DNA from: Janthinobacterium sp.
Lineage (GTDB): Bacteria; Pseudomonadota; Gammaproteobacteria; Burkholderiales; Burkholderiaceae_D
Assembly (NCBI RefSeq): GCF_009923995.1
Contig: NZ_RFSK01000005.1
Location: 62,001-126,000 of the forward strand
DNA: 64,000 nt
Reading direction: 5' to 3'
Positions within the stretch are counted from its first letter, which is position 1. Every line of letters begins with the position of its first letter. Both the position numbers and the translations under genes were made by a program. The notes beneath the pieces are model-generated. The model did no database searches, was not told the origin of the DNA, and was given only the letters and a program-made list of their open reading frames with translations. Positions 54,914 to 64,000 of this stretch are shown here, one piece after another.

Positions 54914-56901
54914 TGCAGCTTCAACTAGTCAAGCTCATCATCTGGCCGAAGATCCAGACTCATGGCCTACATTCTATAAAATTCAAGAAGGGTGCTGTCA
55001 ACGTCATCACTGGTGGATCCCGCACAGGCAAGTCGGCAATCATCCCGATCATCGACTATTGCTTGGCCTCTAGCGAGTGCCAAATTCCCATCGACACCAT
55101 CCGTGATCACTCCGCTTGGTACGGACTTCTTCTGGAAACCGAGAACGAGCAAATTCTGGTCGCTCGAAATGGGCCGAGCGGTCGCGAACCATCGGACGAG
55201 TTTTATCTGATGCGAGGCCAAGCTCTCAGTATCCCACCAACCATCGTCGCGCCAAACGAAAAGCTCGATAGTGTGAAGCATATCCTGAATTCGCTGGCAG
55301 GCACTCCCTACTTTCGATTAAGTGGCGCCGACGACCCTCGCCCCTATCAGGAGCGGCTCGGCTTCCGGGACCTGATGGCCTTAGTCTTCCAAAGCCAGGA
55401 AGTAGTGGCAAATCAAAACATCCTTTTTTACAAGACCCATGCCCACGAGCACCGGGAACGACTGAAAAATTGGCTACCCTACATTCTCGGTGCAGAAACA
55501 CTCGAAGTCTTGATGGCGAGGCAACGACTAAGCGTGGTGCAGGCTAAGCTCAACCAGCTTCGCCGAGAATTCCAGAAGACCAGGAGCGTCTCTGACAACT
55601 GGATCGCTAACATGATGGGCCACTTTCAGGTCGCTAAAAGCTATGGACTGGTTGATGAAACCTATGATTTGCCTGAAGCACCTCTTCCCGACGACCTGAT
55701 CCGTATGGCTAAGGACATCCTTGCTGCCAAGCCGGACCACCCGACCCCGACTGCGCAGCGGGTCGATCAGGACGTACAGGAAATGCTTCGACTTGAGAGG
55801 GAAGATGACAAGCTCAGCGATGAGATCAGCCTCGTTCGCAAACGCCTCAACGACATAAATCAACTCAAAGCAGGGCTGACCGGATATGGCGGCACGGCGA
55901 GACGCCGTGCCGATCGACTGCAAATCTCCCAATGGTTCGATGACATAGCACGGGAAGCGCAGGATTGCCCGTTGTGTGGAGAGGCGAAGCACGACAAAAG
56001 TCGCGATGAAATCAAAAAGATCGCGGCCGCATTCCAAGTGGTCGAAGCAGAAGCCAATCGCACGAAGGAGATTCCCACTTCATTCGAACGTGAGCAAGTA
56101 TCCTTGACGCGCCAGCTCGAAACGGCGCTTGACCGCCGCAAGGCCCTCAATAGCCGCATGGACAGGACACTCGCGCAAAACCGCGCCACTAGGGAACTGT
56201 TCGATAGACGTCAGAGCATGTTTTTCTTCCTCGGGCACCTCAAGGCTTCTGCAGACATGTTTCAGAACCTTGTCCCCGGCGGAGATATGGCCCAGGCGAT
56301 CGCTGCCATGGAAAATGAGGAACAAGAACTACTGAAGCAGATGGATCCGCAAGGCGTCCAACGCCGACTTGACGCAGCGCTGAAGATCATCGCACAAAAA
56401 GCCTTGGTGCGTCTTGATACCCTCGATGTAGAGGAGAAATACAAGCGCACATCTCCGCAGTTCTCGGTGAAAGACCTGAGCCTTAAGGTAATGAGTAACG
56501 ATGGCCATTGGCATTTTCTTGCCGAAGTGGGCAGCGCATCGAATTGGCTATCCTTCCATATCGCTTTCGTTTGTGCGCTGCACGAGTATTTCAACGAACT
56601 ACCAGAATCCTGTGTGCCCAGCTTTGCCGTCTTTGATCAGCCCAGCCAGGTATATTTCCCAAAAACGAACCGCAACACGCAAAGCGATGACCAGTCGCAG
56701 TATGACGATGAGGATGTACAAGCAGTCATCGGCATCTTCAAAACGTTGGCTAATTCAGTGCGAGCACAACGGGGAAAGTGGCAGTGCATTGTGCTGGACC
56801 ATGCGAGAGATGAAATCTATGGTGGAGTCGATGAAGTCTACGAAGTGGATGTCTGGCGGGATGGCAAAAAACTTATTCCGCCACACTGGTACGAATCTTA
56901 G
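54913..56901 (+). CDS. ABC-3C ATPase (DUF3732, Rad50-like)
   Basis: A 662-residue SMC/Rad50-like ABC ATPase. Walker A GGSRTGKS is at residues 34-41. A long coiled coil over about 195-450 is broken near the apex by CPLC (Cys352, Cys355), a possible zinc-hook half. The C-terminal head has VPSFAVFDQPSQVYFPKTN, a Walker-B-like segment typical of DUF3732. Members power conflict systems in which the ATPase senses DNA ends or invading replication. Translation is coupled to the MC by TAATG. Confidence 0.85.
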   Translation: MQLQLVKLIIWPKIQTHGLHSIKFKKGAVNVITGGSRTGKSAIIPIIDYCLASSECQIPIDTIRDHSAWYGLLLETENEQILVARNGPSGREPSDEFYLMRGQALSIPPTIVAPNEKLDSVKHILNSLAGTPYFRLSGADDPRPYQERLGFRDLMALVFQSQEVVANQNILFYKTHAHEHRERLKNWLPYILGAETLEVLMARQRLSVVQAKLNQLRREFQKTRSVSDNWIANMMGHFQVAKSYGLVDETYDLPEAPLPDDLIRMAKDILAAKPDHPTPTAQRVDQDVQEMLRLEREDDKLSDEISLVRKRLNDINQLKAGLTGYGGTARRRADRLQISQWFDDIAREAQDCPLCGEAKHDKSRDEIKKIAAAFQVVEAEANRTKEIPTSFEREQVSLTRQLETALDRRKALNSRMDRTLAQNRATRELFDRRQSMFFFLGHLKASADMFQNLVPGGDMAQAIAAMENEEQELLKQMDPQGVQRRLDAALKIIAQKALVRLDTLDVEEKYKRTSPQFSVKDLSLKVMSNDGHWHFLAEVGSASNWLSFHIAFVCALHEYFNELPESCVPSFAVFDQPSQVYFPKTNRNTQSDDQSQYDDEDVQAVIGIFKTLANSVRAQRGKWQCIVLDHARDEIYGGVDEVYEVDVWRDGKKLIPPHWYES

Positions 56902-56992
56902 CTGTATTGATCGAGACTTGACCTGACGTAAACGGCTTTGTTACACAAATGCCCGAGGCGCGCCGGAATCGCGCTCCAGGTAGACTATCGGC

Positions 56993-58026
56993 ATGAGTGT
57001 ACCGAGCAAACCGATGTATCGAACGACCAACTGGAGGGAGTACAACGCGGCGTAGAAGACACATGTTTCGCTGCTCATTTGGTTGAACCAGGACATGTGC
57101 TGGCACGGCAGTTGCAGTGGCAAACGTGGGCGCAGCCGGAAGTACAGCGAGGCGGCGATTCAATTTTGCCTGACCATCAAGGTGTTGTTCAATCTGGCAC
57201 TACGGCAGGCGACGGGCATGGTGCAAAGATTGCTCAAGCTAGCGGGCCTCGACTGGGAAGTTCCCGACTTCAGCACCGTGAGCCGCCGACAAAAGCATCT
57301 CGCCGTGAAGATTACAGCGAACCCGACGATGACGGGATTACACTTACTAGTCGACGGTACCGACATCAAGATGTTGGGTGAGGGGGAGTGGAAAACGAGG
57401 AAACATGGTGCCGACTACCGCCGTCAATGTCGTAAGGTGCACCTTGGAATTGATGCCACGACCTTGGAAATCCGGACTATTGAAGTGACGGCCAACGCCA
57501 CCGACGATGCGCCGACGCTACCGTGCTTGCCCGACCAGATTGGCGCAAGCGAAGCTATCGCTGGCGTCAGCGGCGATGGCGCCTACGACACCAAGTCCTG
57601 CCATGAGGCCATTGCCCTACGTAGCGCACATGCCATTATTCCGACACGCAAAAACGGCAAACCCTGGAAAGACCGTCGGCGGGGGCTGAGGAGCGCAACG
57701 CGATACTACATGCCATGCGGCGCCTTGGTCGTCGGATATGGAAGAAGTGGACCGGCTACCATCGGCGCAGCCCGGTGGAAACCAAAATACGCTGCTTCAA
57801 GCTACTAGGGGACCACTGATTAATTCGACTTTTCGATGAAACCTCGTATATAAGTATTTGATTTTTAAGGCGACGAGTTTTGTAAATTGAATTAATCAGC
57901 GCTTCCCTAGGAGAACGAGTGATGGTACGCGATTTTGACCGTTAGGTCGCCGAGTTGCAAGTGCGCACCGCAATTCTCAACGGATTCACCCAACTCGGCA
58001 CACCGAAGACGGTGACCATGGCATAA
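56993..58026 (+). pseudogene. IS5-family transposase, multiply broken
   Basis: Reads as an IS5-group transposase beginning MYRTTNWREYN, with catalytic D in LLVDGTD and later VSGDGAYD. Four lesions are seen: a TAG at 57053-57055 where the family has a coding residue, a frameshift in the GC run near 57,675-57,686, the MITE inserted at 57,809, and a TAG at 57943-57945 (VRDFDR*VAELQV, where the family usually has a glutamine codon). The element cannot make transposase. Confidence 0.85.
57809..57906. mobile_element. 98-bp MITE-like insertion
   Basis: The 18-bp inverted ends GGGACCACTGATTAATTC and GGAAGCGCTGATTAATTC (reverse complement of the right end) match at 15 positions. The element is flanked by CTAG on both sides (57805-57808 and 57907-57910), a YTAR-type 4-bp duplication as generated by IS5-group transposases. 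Removing it and one CTAG restores the transposase sequence (KLL-GERVM). Too short to code; moved in trans. Confidence 0.8.
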
Positions 58027-58203
58027 CTTCGTTTGGGAAAAAGGGTATTACGCTCTCAATTTATTTGTGCAACAAAGCCGTTTCGCAGAAATAATCGTAT
58101 CAGCGAGCATATTACTTCTCGGCATTAAGATAGAATCGGGTGTTTCAACTGTAATGAAAAACGCTTTCAATTTCGTATCTTTTGCCCTGGGAATAACAAG
58201 AAC

Positions 58204-59409
58204 ATGTCTGAAAAGTGGACTGAGCGACAGAGACGCACGAATCAAATGGCCCGCATACTGGGGACTTACTTGCTTAGCCAGGACACTGTCACGCCTCGTC
58301 AGCTATACGGACTATCGAAATTATCGTGGATTACCAGCAGCTATGAAGACGATGATGCCGCCTACATTCAAAGCACGAAAATCCCCGCGCTCGGTGATAT
58401 TTTTGAAGAAAATTATTCTTCTTTGTCACTAAACGATGTCGCTGCCGAGGTTTCAAATCGACTCGATAGCGAGCTTGTCGGGCGCCTGATTCTGCAACAC
58501 ACCGGTTTTACCAATTTCTACAAGGCATATAGGAATAGCGTCAGCACCTGGATCGAAGCGAATCATTCGCGCTTGTTGCCGATGTACCGCGCCGCGTTGC
58601 AGGCCACCAATAGCGGCCACCGGCTGAGGATTATTCAAGCCATTCAGGACCTGCCAGGAATATCAAAGGCAAACCATGAAGAGCAAAGGATGCGACCGGA
58701 ATATTTCTTGACGCCAGCATTTTTCATACTGGATCCGGAAATAAAATTTCCGCTGATTAATGGGAACGCCTGGGTTAAGAACTTGCTCGATACGTTGAAG
58801 GTGAAAGATTCCGGGTTGGATGAACAGTACCTAGCAATGGTGGGACTGTACGGCGTCGGCGGCATCAACGATGCCGCCGATCTCGATCAGGTCGGACGTG
58901 ATTCGCCCGATTTCATAACGACCGAAACCCGCACCGCGACGAAACAACTGCTGCAATCGAAACAGACCGAAGACAATGTCACTTTGCCGCTGAAGGATGA
59001 AGCTGACGTCGAGTCGATCAGGAAAGCGGGGTCGGTTATGCAACGGCGTATCCACAACCGACTGACCAATCTGGTGCGCTCCAAATTGTCTGGCTACACC
59101 TTGCTGGAGGGACGCGCCCCCGAATGCATGTTCGATGTGCTAGTCAAGAAATACAACGATGAGATTGACTTGCTGATCGAGGTCAAAAGTTCAATCGAAG
59201 TCGCGCACGTCCGGATGGCGATCGGCCAGCTGTTCGACTATCGCATGCGGTTGAACGCAACACCAGGGCCACACCTTGCGATACTGTTGCCGGCACGTCC
59301 CGAGGAAGAAGTGATGGATCTGCTGATTTGGTTAGAGATTGGCTTGATGTGGTTTGAGGGAGACGCATTATGTACCGAGGACGTATGGTTGGCGCACCTG
59401 CAAGGCTAG
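58204..59409 (+). CDS. Uncharacterised PD-(D/E)XK nuclease-like protein
   Basis: A 401-residue protein. The N-terminal 290 residues are helical with no family I recognise. The C-terminal third has the PD-(D/E)XK pattern: Asp311 in CMFDVLV, Glu326 and Lys328 in LLIEVKSS, and Gln342 in AIGQLFDYR, matching a nuclease core with the D-x14-ExK spacing. The gene starts after the IS element and has no partner in the same direction. It lies just before a converging type III restriction pair, so it may be a stand-alone defence nuclease. Confidence 0.65.
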   Translation: MSEKWTERQRRTNQMARILGTYLLSQDTVTPRQLYGLSKLSWITSSYEDDDAAYIQSTKIPALGDIFEENYSSLSLNDVAAEVSNRLDSELVGRLILQHTGFTNFYKAYRNSVSTWIEANHSRLLPMYRAALQATNSGHRLRIIQAIQDLPGISKANHEEQRMRPEYFLTPAFFILDPEIKFPLINGNAWVKNLLDTLKVKDSGLDEQYLAMVGLYGVGGINDAADLDQVGRDSPDFITTETRTATKQLLQSKQTEDNVTLPLKDEADVESIRKAGSVMQRRIHNRLTNLVRSKLSGYTLLEGRAPECMFDVLVKKYNDEIDLLIEVKSSIEVAHVRMAIGQLFDYRMRLNATPGPHLAILLPARPEEEVMDLLIWLEIGLMWFEGDALCTEDVWLAHLQG

Positions 59410-59710
59410 CGCTGTGAATGAGATTGCCGCATGCATTGCACCCGGTCAAATTGCATGCAGATCAGGATTTATTGACCGCACCGGATAATAGCTGCGCGGT
59501 GGTGCGCAGCATGCTGGAATAGGCAGGCGGGGAGTTTCATGCTATCGACTTTGGACGCGAAATGCATTTGATATTGGACCTTCGCTAAAAAGTTAGGCCG
59601 ACAGTGCCGTTTTAACCTATATGCCACGGTTCAATTGTGCCATCGTCATTGCGCCAAGCTTTCAAAATCCACGCCCCTGAAAAGTACGGGACGTGGGGCT
59701 TGAAGTCGAC
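59410..59710. other. Gap between nuclease-like gene and res
   Basis: A 301-base space between converging genes. I see no ORF. An imperfect hairpin at 59669-59696 (CCACG-CCCC / GGGA-CGTGG) lies just past the res stop, with TTTTGAA beyond it on the minus strand; it is a weak terminator for the restriction operon. The rest shows no structure. Confidence 0.45.
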
Positions 59711-62422
59711 TTACATCAGCACCCGGTAGTGCCGATTGTCCGCGTCAGTTGACTTCATGAGACGGTATTCCATGCCGCTTGCCACAGCGATTTGGTGAGC
59801 GAAGTCCTTTTTGGCTTGGACCACCGCATCGTTGATTTGGTTGTCGGCTTTGACCTCAACGATAACGTATTTTTCGCTGCCATCCGGTTCCGCACGCAGA
59901 AAAACGAAATCGGGATAGTAGCTGCGCACGGTCTGCGAGTCCGGATCGATATACTGAATGAAGAAATCTGACTGACCATGTGTCAGCATTCCTGTGAAGT
60001 AGATTTTCTTGACGCGCTGTTCACGGAGTAGGTCCCAAAAAAGCAATCGTTCAGACCCCGAATCGAAGCAATACGTGTCGAGGTGGAAGCTTTTTCCGCG
60101 CTCGGCGTCATTAACATCAGCCATGCGGACGATCTTGTCTTTCGCCGCTGTTACCTCGTAGTAGCCACTAGGTGGCAGCTTGATGAGATCAACTTCGTGC
60201 TCCTCAGTTTGCTGCGCCTCGTCCAAATCGAACATCAGGCGGAAGAGTCGGGGAATGATCTCGTCGTAGAGCAACTCGTTAAACTCATTGGCCATCGCCA
60301 CCAGTTCCTCAGTGCCTTCCGTGGTCGAATCAAGTAAGTCTTCGATTTCCAAAGGGCGGCGGTTGAGGTAGCGAGAAACCTCCGCGATCATGGTCATGCG
60401 CGAAAACGCCTGCTTTTCACGGCGAGTGGTCAGATCGAAAGTGCGACTGGTCGGTGCTCGCGCGGCATCTGCAAGGTTGAGCCCGTCCTGTTGAGTTTCA
60501 ATTAGGCGGTACTTCTCAACCATATTGTTCCAGGCGACCTTATCCGACCGATCAAGACCGAGAGATTGCCCGGGAAGTACTAATTTCTCACGCATCTCGT
60601 ACTGCTTGCGCACCCGCACAAGTTTGATTTTGACAGGAGGCGCAACGACGCGCACCTCGATGCGCTCCTTGTCGCTGGCGATCTTCTGCAGGTCATCAAC
60701 ACTGATGTGGAAGTTCTGCTGAAGCTCCTCGTTGAGGATATCGAGATTGGCATTTGAAAGGAATACATGACCGGTGTGCTGGGCTTGGCCAATGGACCGT
60801 AGGCAGCGCATCGTAGCTTGAAGAACAAAAACGCGCGACTTCGGTTCGCGGAACATGCCCACACCAAAGAGCGAGCGACAGTTCCACCCTTCGCGCCCTT
60901 TGTTGACCAACAGAATAAATTGCTTCTCCGACGCTTCAGTGTCGAGGCGATTGAACTCGCGGATGTCATCATTGGTGGTGAGCTTTTCGTCGCCGACGTT
61001 CACTAGGATGCGAGAAGTAGGAATGCCATACTTCATCAGCGCCCGCTCGACTGCGGGCTTCAACTCACCAGTCAACTCATCGATGGTGGCTGCGAAGAAA
61101 GCTAGCTTTGGCAACAAGCCCTCGGGACGCAGGCCCCCAGCCTCTATGAGAAAGCGCTCGATGGCGATGTCCACGAACTCGTCCGTACGAGAATTTCCGT
61201 AGCCGTGCAATAAGACTTTCTTAAGAAACGCCTTATCGATAGCCTCTTTCAAGCCATAGGCGTAAACCACCTCCGGCAACACTTCACGCCCGACGTACGG
61301 CGTACCGGTATAGTTGTAGCACGCCACTACGCGCGTTCCTGCAGCGTTGAGGCTTGCTGCAAGAATGTCGATGGTTGTCCGGAGGCTGGTGTCGCTCGCC
61401 TTCGCGCCAACGCCCATGTCTTTGGCAAGCGCCTTCCCAAACGCGTGATGAGCCTCATCCACGTAGATACCTAGCTGTTCAAGGCGACGCAGTTTCTCGA
61501 AGCGTTGGTTGGTGGTCAGTTCGCCTTCCTCTTCTGGTTGATCGAAGTTATAAAGATCAGCTGCGTCTGCATAAACACCGGTAGCCCCGAGAGTTTCGCC
61601 GGTCGCGCCGAAAAGTTTGTCAACGGAAGACCTCTCCTTGCGCTGGCGCTTGAGAATGATCTTCTGTGTATTAGAGACGATGATATTGAAGCGCGAGCGA
61701 TCCAGAGCATCCAGCGACGTGCCTGCTTCTTCAAGATAGTGAAAGCGCAAATGCGTGGTCAGAAAGTTGACATACTCCGGCGGCACCACACGAGTGAGAT
61801 CGAACGATTCGATCTCCTTCAGTGAATGCAGGACCGTTTTGTCAGGCGCGAACACGAGCGCGTTGTGGCAATAGCGCGCGTCTTTCTCGAATTTGTTACC
61901 CAGTAGAAATTCGTAGAAGATACAGGTTGCCATTAGGATGGTTTTGCCAGTGCCCATCGTCAATGCGAAGATATAGTTTGGGTAGACACGGGAATTCTTG
62001 CGCATCTTCTCGAACAACACTTTGTATGAGTTCAATTCAAGCTCATCACTTTCGCCGAACTCGAACATCTCCTGCCTGGCGTTACCGAGGAAGGATCCGA
62101 ATTTGCGGCCCTCGAACTTGCCGCTGCGCTCGTACCATGCCTTGAAGATTTCCTCGACCTTTGCATTTCCGAGGAACTCCTTAAGGAAGACGTAGGTCTC
62201 CAGTGCCTCAAACTGCGGCTGGCGCAGGAAAGCTTTGGGATTACTCTCAGGATTATTGAAGTCGAGAAACTTTCGGGTGAGCTCTTTGTAATTCTGCCGA
62301 ATCTTCCCTCGGTTGTCTTGATAGAACCGCCATAGAAAACGAAAGAAGGCGAAGTCGAGCGACGCGCCCGACGTGCTCGCCCCCTTGGCGCCGGCCTTTG
62401 TCATTGCACGCTTAGTCGCCAT
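59711..62422 (-). CDS. res: Type III restriction endonuclease subunit (Res)
   Basis: A 903-residue SF2 translocase-nuclease. Walker A MGTGKT is near residues 156-161, and a DEAH-type box (IYVDEAHHAFGK) follows. Helicase motifs such as GREGWNCRSLFGV are in the middle. A C-terminal PD-(D/E)XK nuclease has Asp838 in YYPDFVF and Glu856/Lys858 in VIVEVKAD. The ATG at 62422 overlaps the mod stop by 11 bases, the usual mod-res coupling; the TTG at 62428 is an alternative. Cuts only when Mod-Res meets head-to-head unmethylated sites. Confidence 0.94.
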   Translation of the reverse strand: MATKRAMTKAGAKGASTSGASLDFAFFRFLWRFYQDNRGKIRQNYKELTRKFLDFNNPESNPKAFLRQPQFEALETYVFLKEFLGNAKVEEIFKAWYERSGKFEGRKFGSFLGNARQEMFEFGESDELELNSYKVLFEKMRKNSRVYPNYIFALTMGTGKTILMATCIFYEFLLGNKFEKDARYCHNALVFAPDKTVLHSLKEIESFDLTRVVPPEYVNFLTTHLRFHYLEEAGTSLDALDRSRFNIIVSNTQKIILKRQRKERSSVDKLFGATGETLGATGVYADAADLYNFDQPEEEGELTTNQRFEKLRRLEQLGIYVDEAHHAFGKALAKDMGVGAKASDTSLRTTIDILAASLNAAGTRVVACYNYTGTPYVGREVLPEVVYAYGLKEAIDKAFLKKVLLHGYGNSRTDEFVDIAIERFLIEAGGLRPEGLLPKLAFFAATIDELTGELKPAVERALMKYGIPTSRILVNVGDEKLTTNDDIREFNRLDTEASEKQFILLVNKGREGWNCRSLFGVGMFREPKSRVFVLQATMRCLRSIGQAQHTGHVFLSNANLDILNEELQQNFHISVDDLQKIASDKERIEVRVVAPPVKIKLVRVRKQYEMREKLVLPGQSLGLDRSDKVAWNNMVEKYRLIETQQDGLNLADAARAPTSRTFDLTTRREKQAFSRMTMIAEVSRYLNRRPLEIEDLLDSTTEGTEELVAMANEFNELLYDEIIPRLFRLMFDLDEAQQTEEHEVDLIKLPPSGYYEVTAAKDKIVRMADVNDAERGKSFHLDTYCFDSGSERLLFWDLLREQRVKKIYFTGMLTHGQSDFFIQYIDPDSQTVRSYYPDFVFLRAEPDGSEKYVIVEVKADNQINDAVVQAKKDFAHQIAVASGMEYRLMKSTDADNRHYRVLM

Positions 62423-64000
62423 TGCCAACGCTCCCTTCCCACGATTCCGAAAGCAGGTCAGTGATCTTCACGCGGATGGTACCCGCGTTGTCCGGCACGT
62501 TGTAAATGCCCCTTACCAGGTCGCCCTTGCTCGGAATATCTAGCACTGTCGGTTGCAACACTGCTCCATCGTAGTTCCAGTCGATCAGCACGCTTTCCGT
62601 AAGCTCCCTCCAGTCGTCCACTACCTCTTTCTGGAGAGAGAGCTTCTGTAACAGATTCATCGGGTAGAAATTGACGATGACCAGCTCACCCTCCTTTATA
62701 GCAACCTTTGCCTCAGAGTCACGCCTGAACTCCAGATCGGCCTTATCTCGCAGGATATCGACCACCTTTACATCGATCTTGAAGGGCTTCGCAACCAGAA
62801 TCAGTTGCGCTGCCAAATCTGGCTCGTGGCCCATACAGACAAGGGTGATCTTCTCGACTGCGCGATTCGGGTTTTCGTTATGACGGCGCTGCCACGTTTT
62901 CTGGTCAAAGTTGTGGATCAGCTCGTTCAAGTCTGCGCGCGTGGCAATGCGGTTGACTGGCATTATCTTAACCATACGCCCGTCCTTCTCACCATCGAAC
63001 ACGGTGTTGAATTCCAGCTTCTGCACCTCCAACGCCTCGATCAGCAGCTCCTTCGCTTGGACTGGGTTCCGGAAAATGTCATAGTGATTGACGTTGTGCA
63101 ACTCGAACCCAGTGAAGGACTTCGTCTCGCCACTGAGTGATTTCTGTCGCAATTCCTCGGCAATGCCGAGGAGACGCTTGGTGGTCGTCTGGATCGCGCC
63201 AAGGTTGATGTCGGCACCAATGAAGCGACGACCCAGTTGCATCGCGACAGCTTGCGTAGTTCCTGATCCCATGAAGCAATCGAGAACAAGTTCACCCGGC
63301 CGGGAACAAGCCAAGATGATTCGTTCCAAAAGGGTTTCTGTCTTCTCTGTAGGATAGTCAACGTACTGAGGGTCTTTCATGGTCCATACATCTTGTACGC
63401 GATTCCCTTCATCTTCGTCTGCATACCGAATTAATCGTGGATTACCGGAGGACGACCATTCAATCTTTCCCTGAGTATCAAAGTGATCAAGTTGCGAATG
63501 AACGTATGCCCAGTGTCGCCCACGTGGTGGTGGCAAGCCGCGCCATGGCTGACCGGTCTGCCCTGCTCGCTCTCCAGGTGCGTGCAAAGCCACCGTCGTA
63601 AATCTGCGACCTGTGCCATCCACCTTTTCAAAGATGCGAACTAAGTCTTCTGAATCTTTTTCTTCACGGAGCGGTGTCCAGGCGTAGTTGTCCCCACCCT
63701 TTCGATAGAAAAGTACAGTGTCATGAATATTGCCGAACGCAGTCAAATCCGAGTTTTTCGGGTTTGACTTAATTCGTGCGATCTCATTGCAGAAGTTTAC
63801 CTGACCGAAAATTTCGTCAAGCAGACAACGGATATGATGATTTTTATGCCAGTCGCAGTGAAGAAAAATAGCACCAGTTGGGCTAAGTAGCTCTCTCAGT
63901 AGGAGAAGTCTTTCATATAGGAACTGGAGATACTCGTCGTTCGTCCAGATATCCCCATACTGTTTTTCCTCAAATGCAGCTTGATCTCCTCTTGCCTTGT
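62412..64000 (-). CDS. mod: Type III DNA methyltransferase subunit (Mod), 5'-truncated by the window
   Basis: A beta-class N6-adenine methyltransferase and recognition subunit. The frame stays open to position 64000, adding AFEEKQYGDIW, SPTGAIFLHCDWHKNHHI and FGQVNFCNEI upstream of the TTG at 63746, so that codon is not the start. The SAM-binding motif DCFMGSGTTQAVA is visible. The catalytic DPPY box and target-recognition start lie beyond the right edge, which marks the gene as partial. It is upstream of res and overlaps it by 11 bases. Confidence 0.93.
   Translation of the reverse strand, partial: KARGDQAAFEEKQYGDIWTNDEYLQFLYERLLLLRELLSPTGAIFLHCDWHKNHHIRCLLDEIFGQVNFCNEIARIKSNPKNSDLTAFGNIHDTVLFYRKGGDNYAWTPLREEKDSEDLVRIFEKVDGTGRRFTTVALHAPGERAGQTGQPWRGLPPPRGRHWAYVHSQLDHFDTQGKIEWSSSGNPRLIRYADEDEGNRVQDVWTMKDPQYVDYPTEKTETLLERIILACSRPGELVLDCFMGSGTTQAVAMQLGRRFIGADINLGAIQTTTKRLLGIAEELRQKSLSGETKSFTGFELHNVNHYDIFRNPVQAKELLIEALEVQKLEFNTVFDGEKDGRMVKIMPVNRIATRADLNELIHNFDQKTWQRRHNENPNRAVEKITLVCMGHEPDLAAQLILVAKPFKIDVKVVDILRDKADLEFRRDSEAKVAIKEGELVIVNFYPMNLLQKLSLQKEVVDDWRELTESVLIDWNYDGAVLQPTVLDIPSKGDLVRGIYNVPDNAGTIRVKITDLLSESWEGSVGNGD

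Larger units (their letters stand above)
56934..58079 (+). mobile_element. Decayed IS5-family insertion sequence
   Basis: Outer inverted repeats GGCTTTGTTACACAAAT (left) and GGCTTTGTTGCACAAAT (right, reverse complement) enclose 1,146 bases, or about 1,044 without the internal MITE. The reading frame inside is an IS5-type DDE transposase that is broken several times. No convincing target duplication flanks the element (AAAC on the left faces GTTT on the right, so the repeats may extend by four bases). It separates the ABC-3C operon from the nuclease gene. Confidence 0.85.

Noticed and set aside
57083-57808. A 241-codon frame read as a functional transposase
   Set aside because: It is only the middle of an IS5-type gene; upstream and downstream parts are cut off by stop codons, a frameshift and a MITE.
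63744-63746. TTG as start of the mod gene
   Set aside because: The same frame continues with clear Mod sequence to the window edge, so the TTG is an internal codon.
59711-64000. Type III restriction-modification pair as a novel system
   Set aside because: Both genes carry the normal motifs and overlap of well-known type III systems; only the unseen recognition domain could be new.

Overview
The window looks like a chromosome segment of a betaproteobacterium of the family Oxalobacteraceae, most like Janthinobacterium or Massilia. This is inferred from the high GC content, the gene content (DUF2863, DUF3563, ZapE, TorF porin) and the clustering of tricarboxylic-acid-cycle genes. No database search was possible.

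Positions 1-27,200 hold a DinG/YoaA-type helicase, a YdcH-like protein, a lipoprotein and zapE, followed by an extended TCA cluster. On the minus strand are odhA-odhB-pspC-lpd and sdhC-sdhD-sdhA-sdhB-sdhE-gltA. Between these two operons sits an accessory block: a LysR regulator, a truncated metallo-beta-lactamase-like protein, a quinone-reductase-like flavoprotein and an HxlR regulator with candidate operators. A GntR/UTRA regulator diverges from mdh, with a perfect 16-bp palindrome between them. On the plus strand follow mdh, a CitE-like lyase, an MliC-like exported protein, acnA and a DUF2863 gene. Together these genes encode citrate synthase, aconitase, 2-oxoglutarate dehydrogenase, succinate dehydrogenase and malate dehydrogenase.

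Positions 27,300-51,400 are ordinary core and metabolic genes. They include CYTH and M14 peptidase genes, a TetR regulator, a CoA-transferase with a divergent LysR, and a sugar MFS transporter with a HexR-like site. The complete L-lactate utilisation locus follows: lldP, lutB, lutC and lutA, with divergent regulator lutR. After that come a TorF porin, a chemoreceptor, a lipoprotein, a tightly coupled four-gene operon (acyl-CoA dehydrogenase-like, PIG-L deacetylase, methyltransferase, glycosyltransferase) and an S9 peptidase.

At about 51,595 the sequence changes character. A 51-bp 3' piece of a tRNA-Pro gene, still followed by its terminator, abuts a P4-type tyrosine integrase. From there to the right edge the DNA is visibly richer in A+T and carries conflict genes: a three-gene ABC-3C system (nuclease-like component, middle component, DUF3732 ATPase with a CxxC hook), a decayed IS5-family element that itself contains a 98-bp MITE-like insertion, an uncharacterised PD-(D/E)XK protein, and a type III restriction-modification pair whose mod gene runs off the window. 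This is the left end of a tRNA-integrated defence island; its right end, expected to carry the regenerated tRNA-Pro, lies outside. The least explained items are the ABC-3C operon, the PD-(D/E)XK protein at 58,204 and the four-gene operon at 45,995-49,149.
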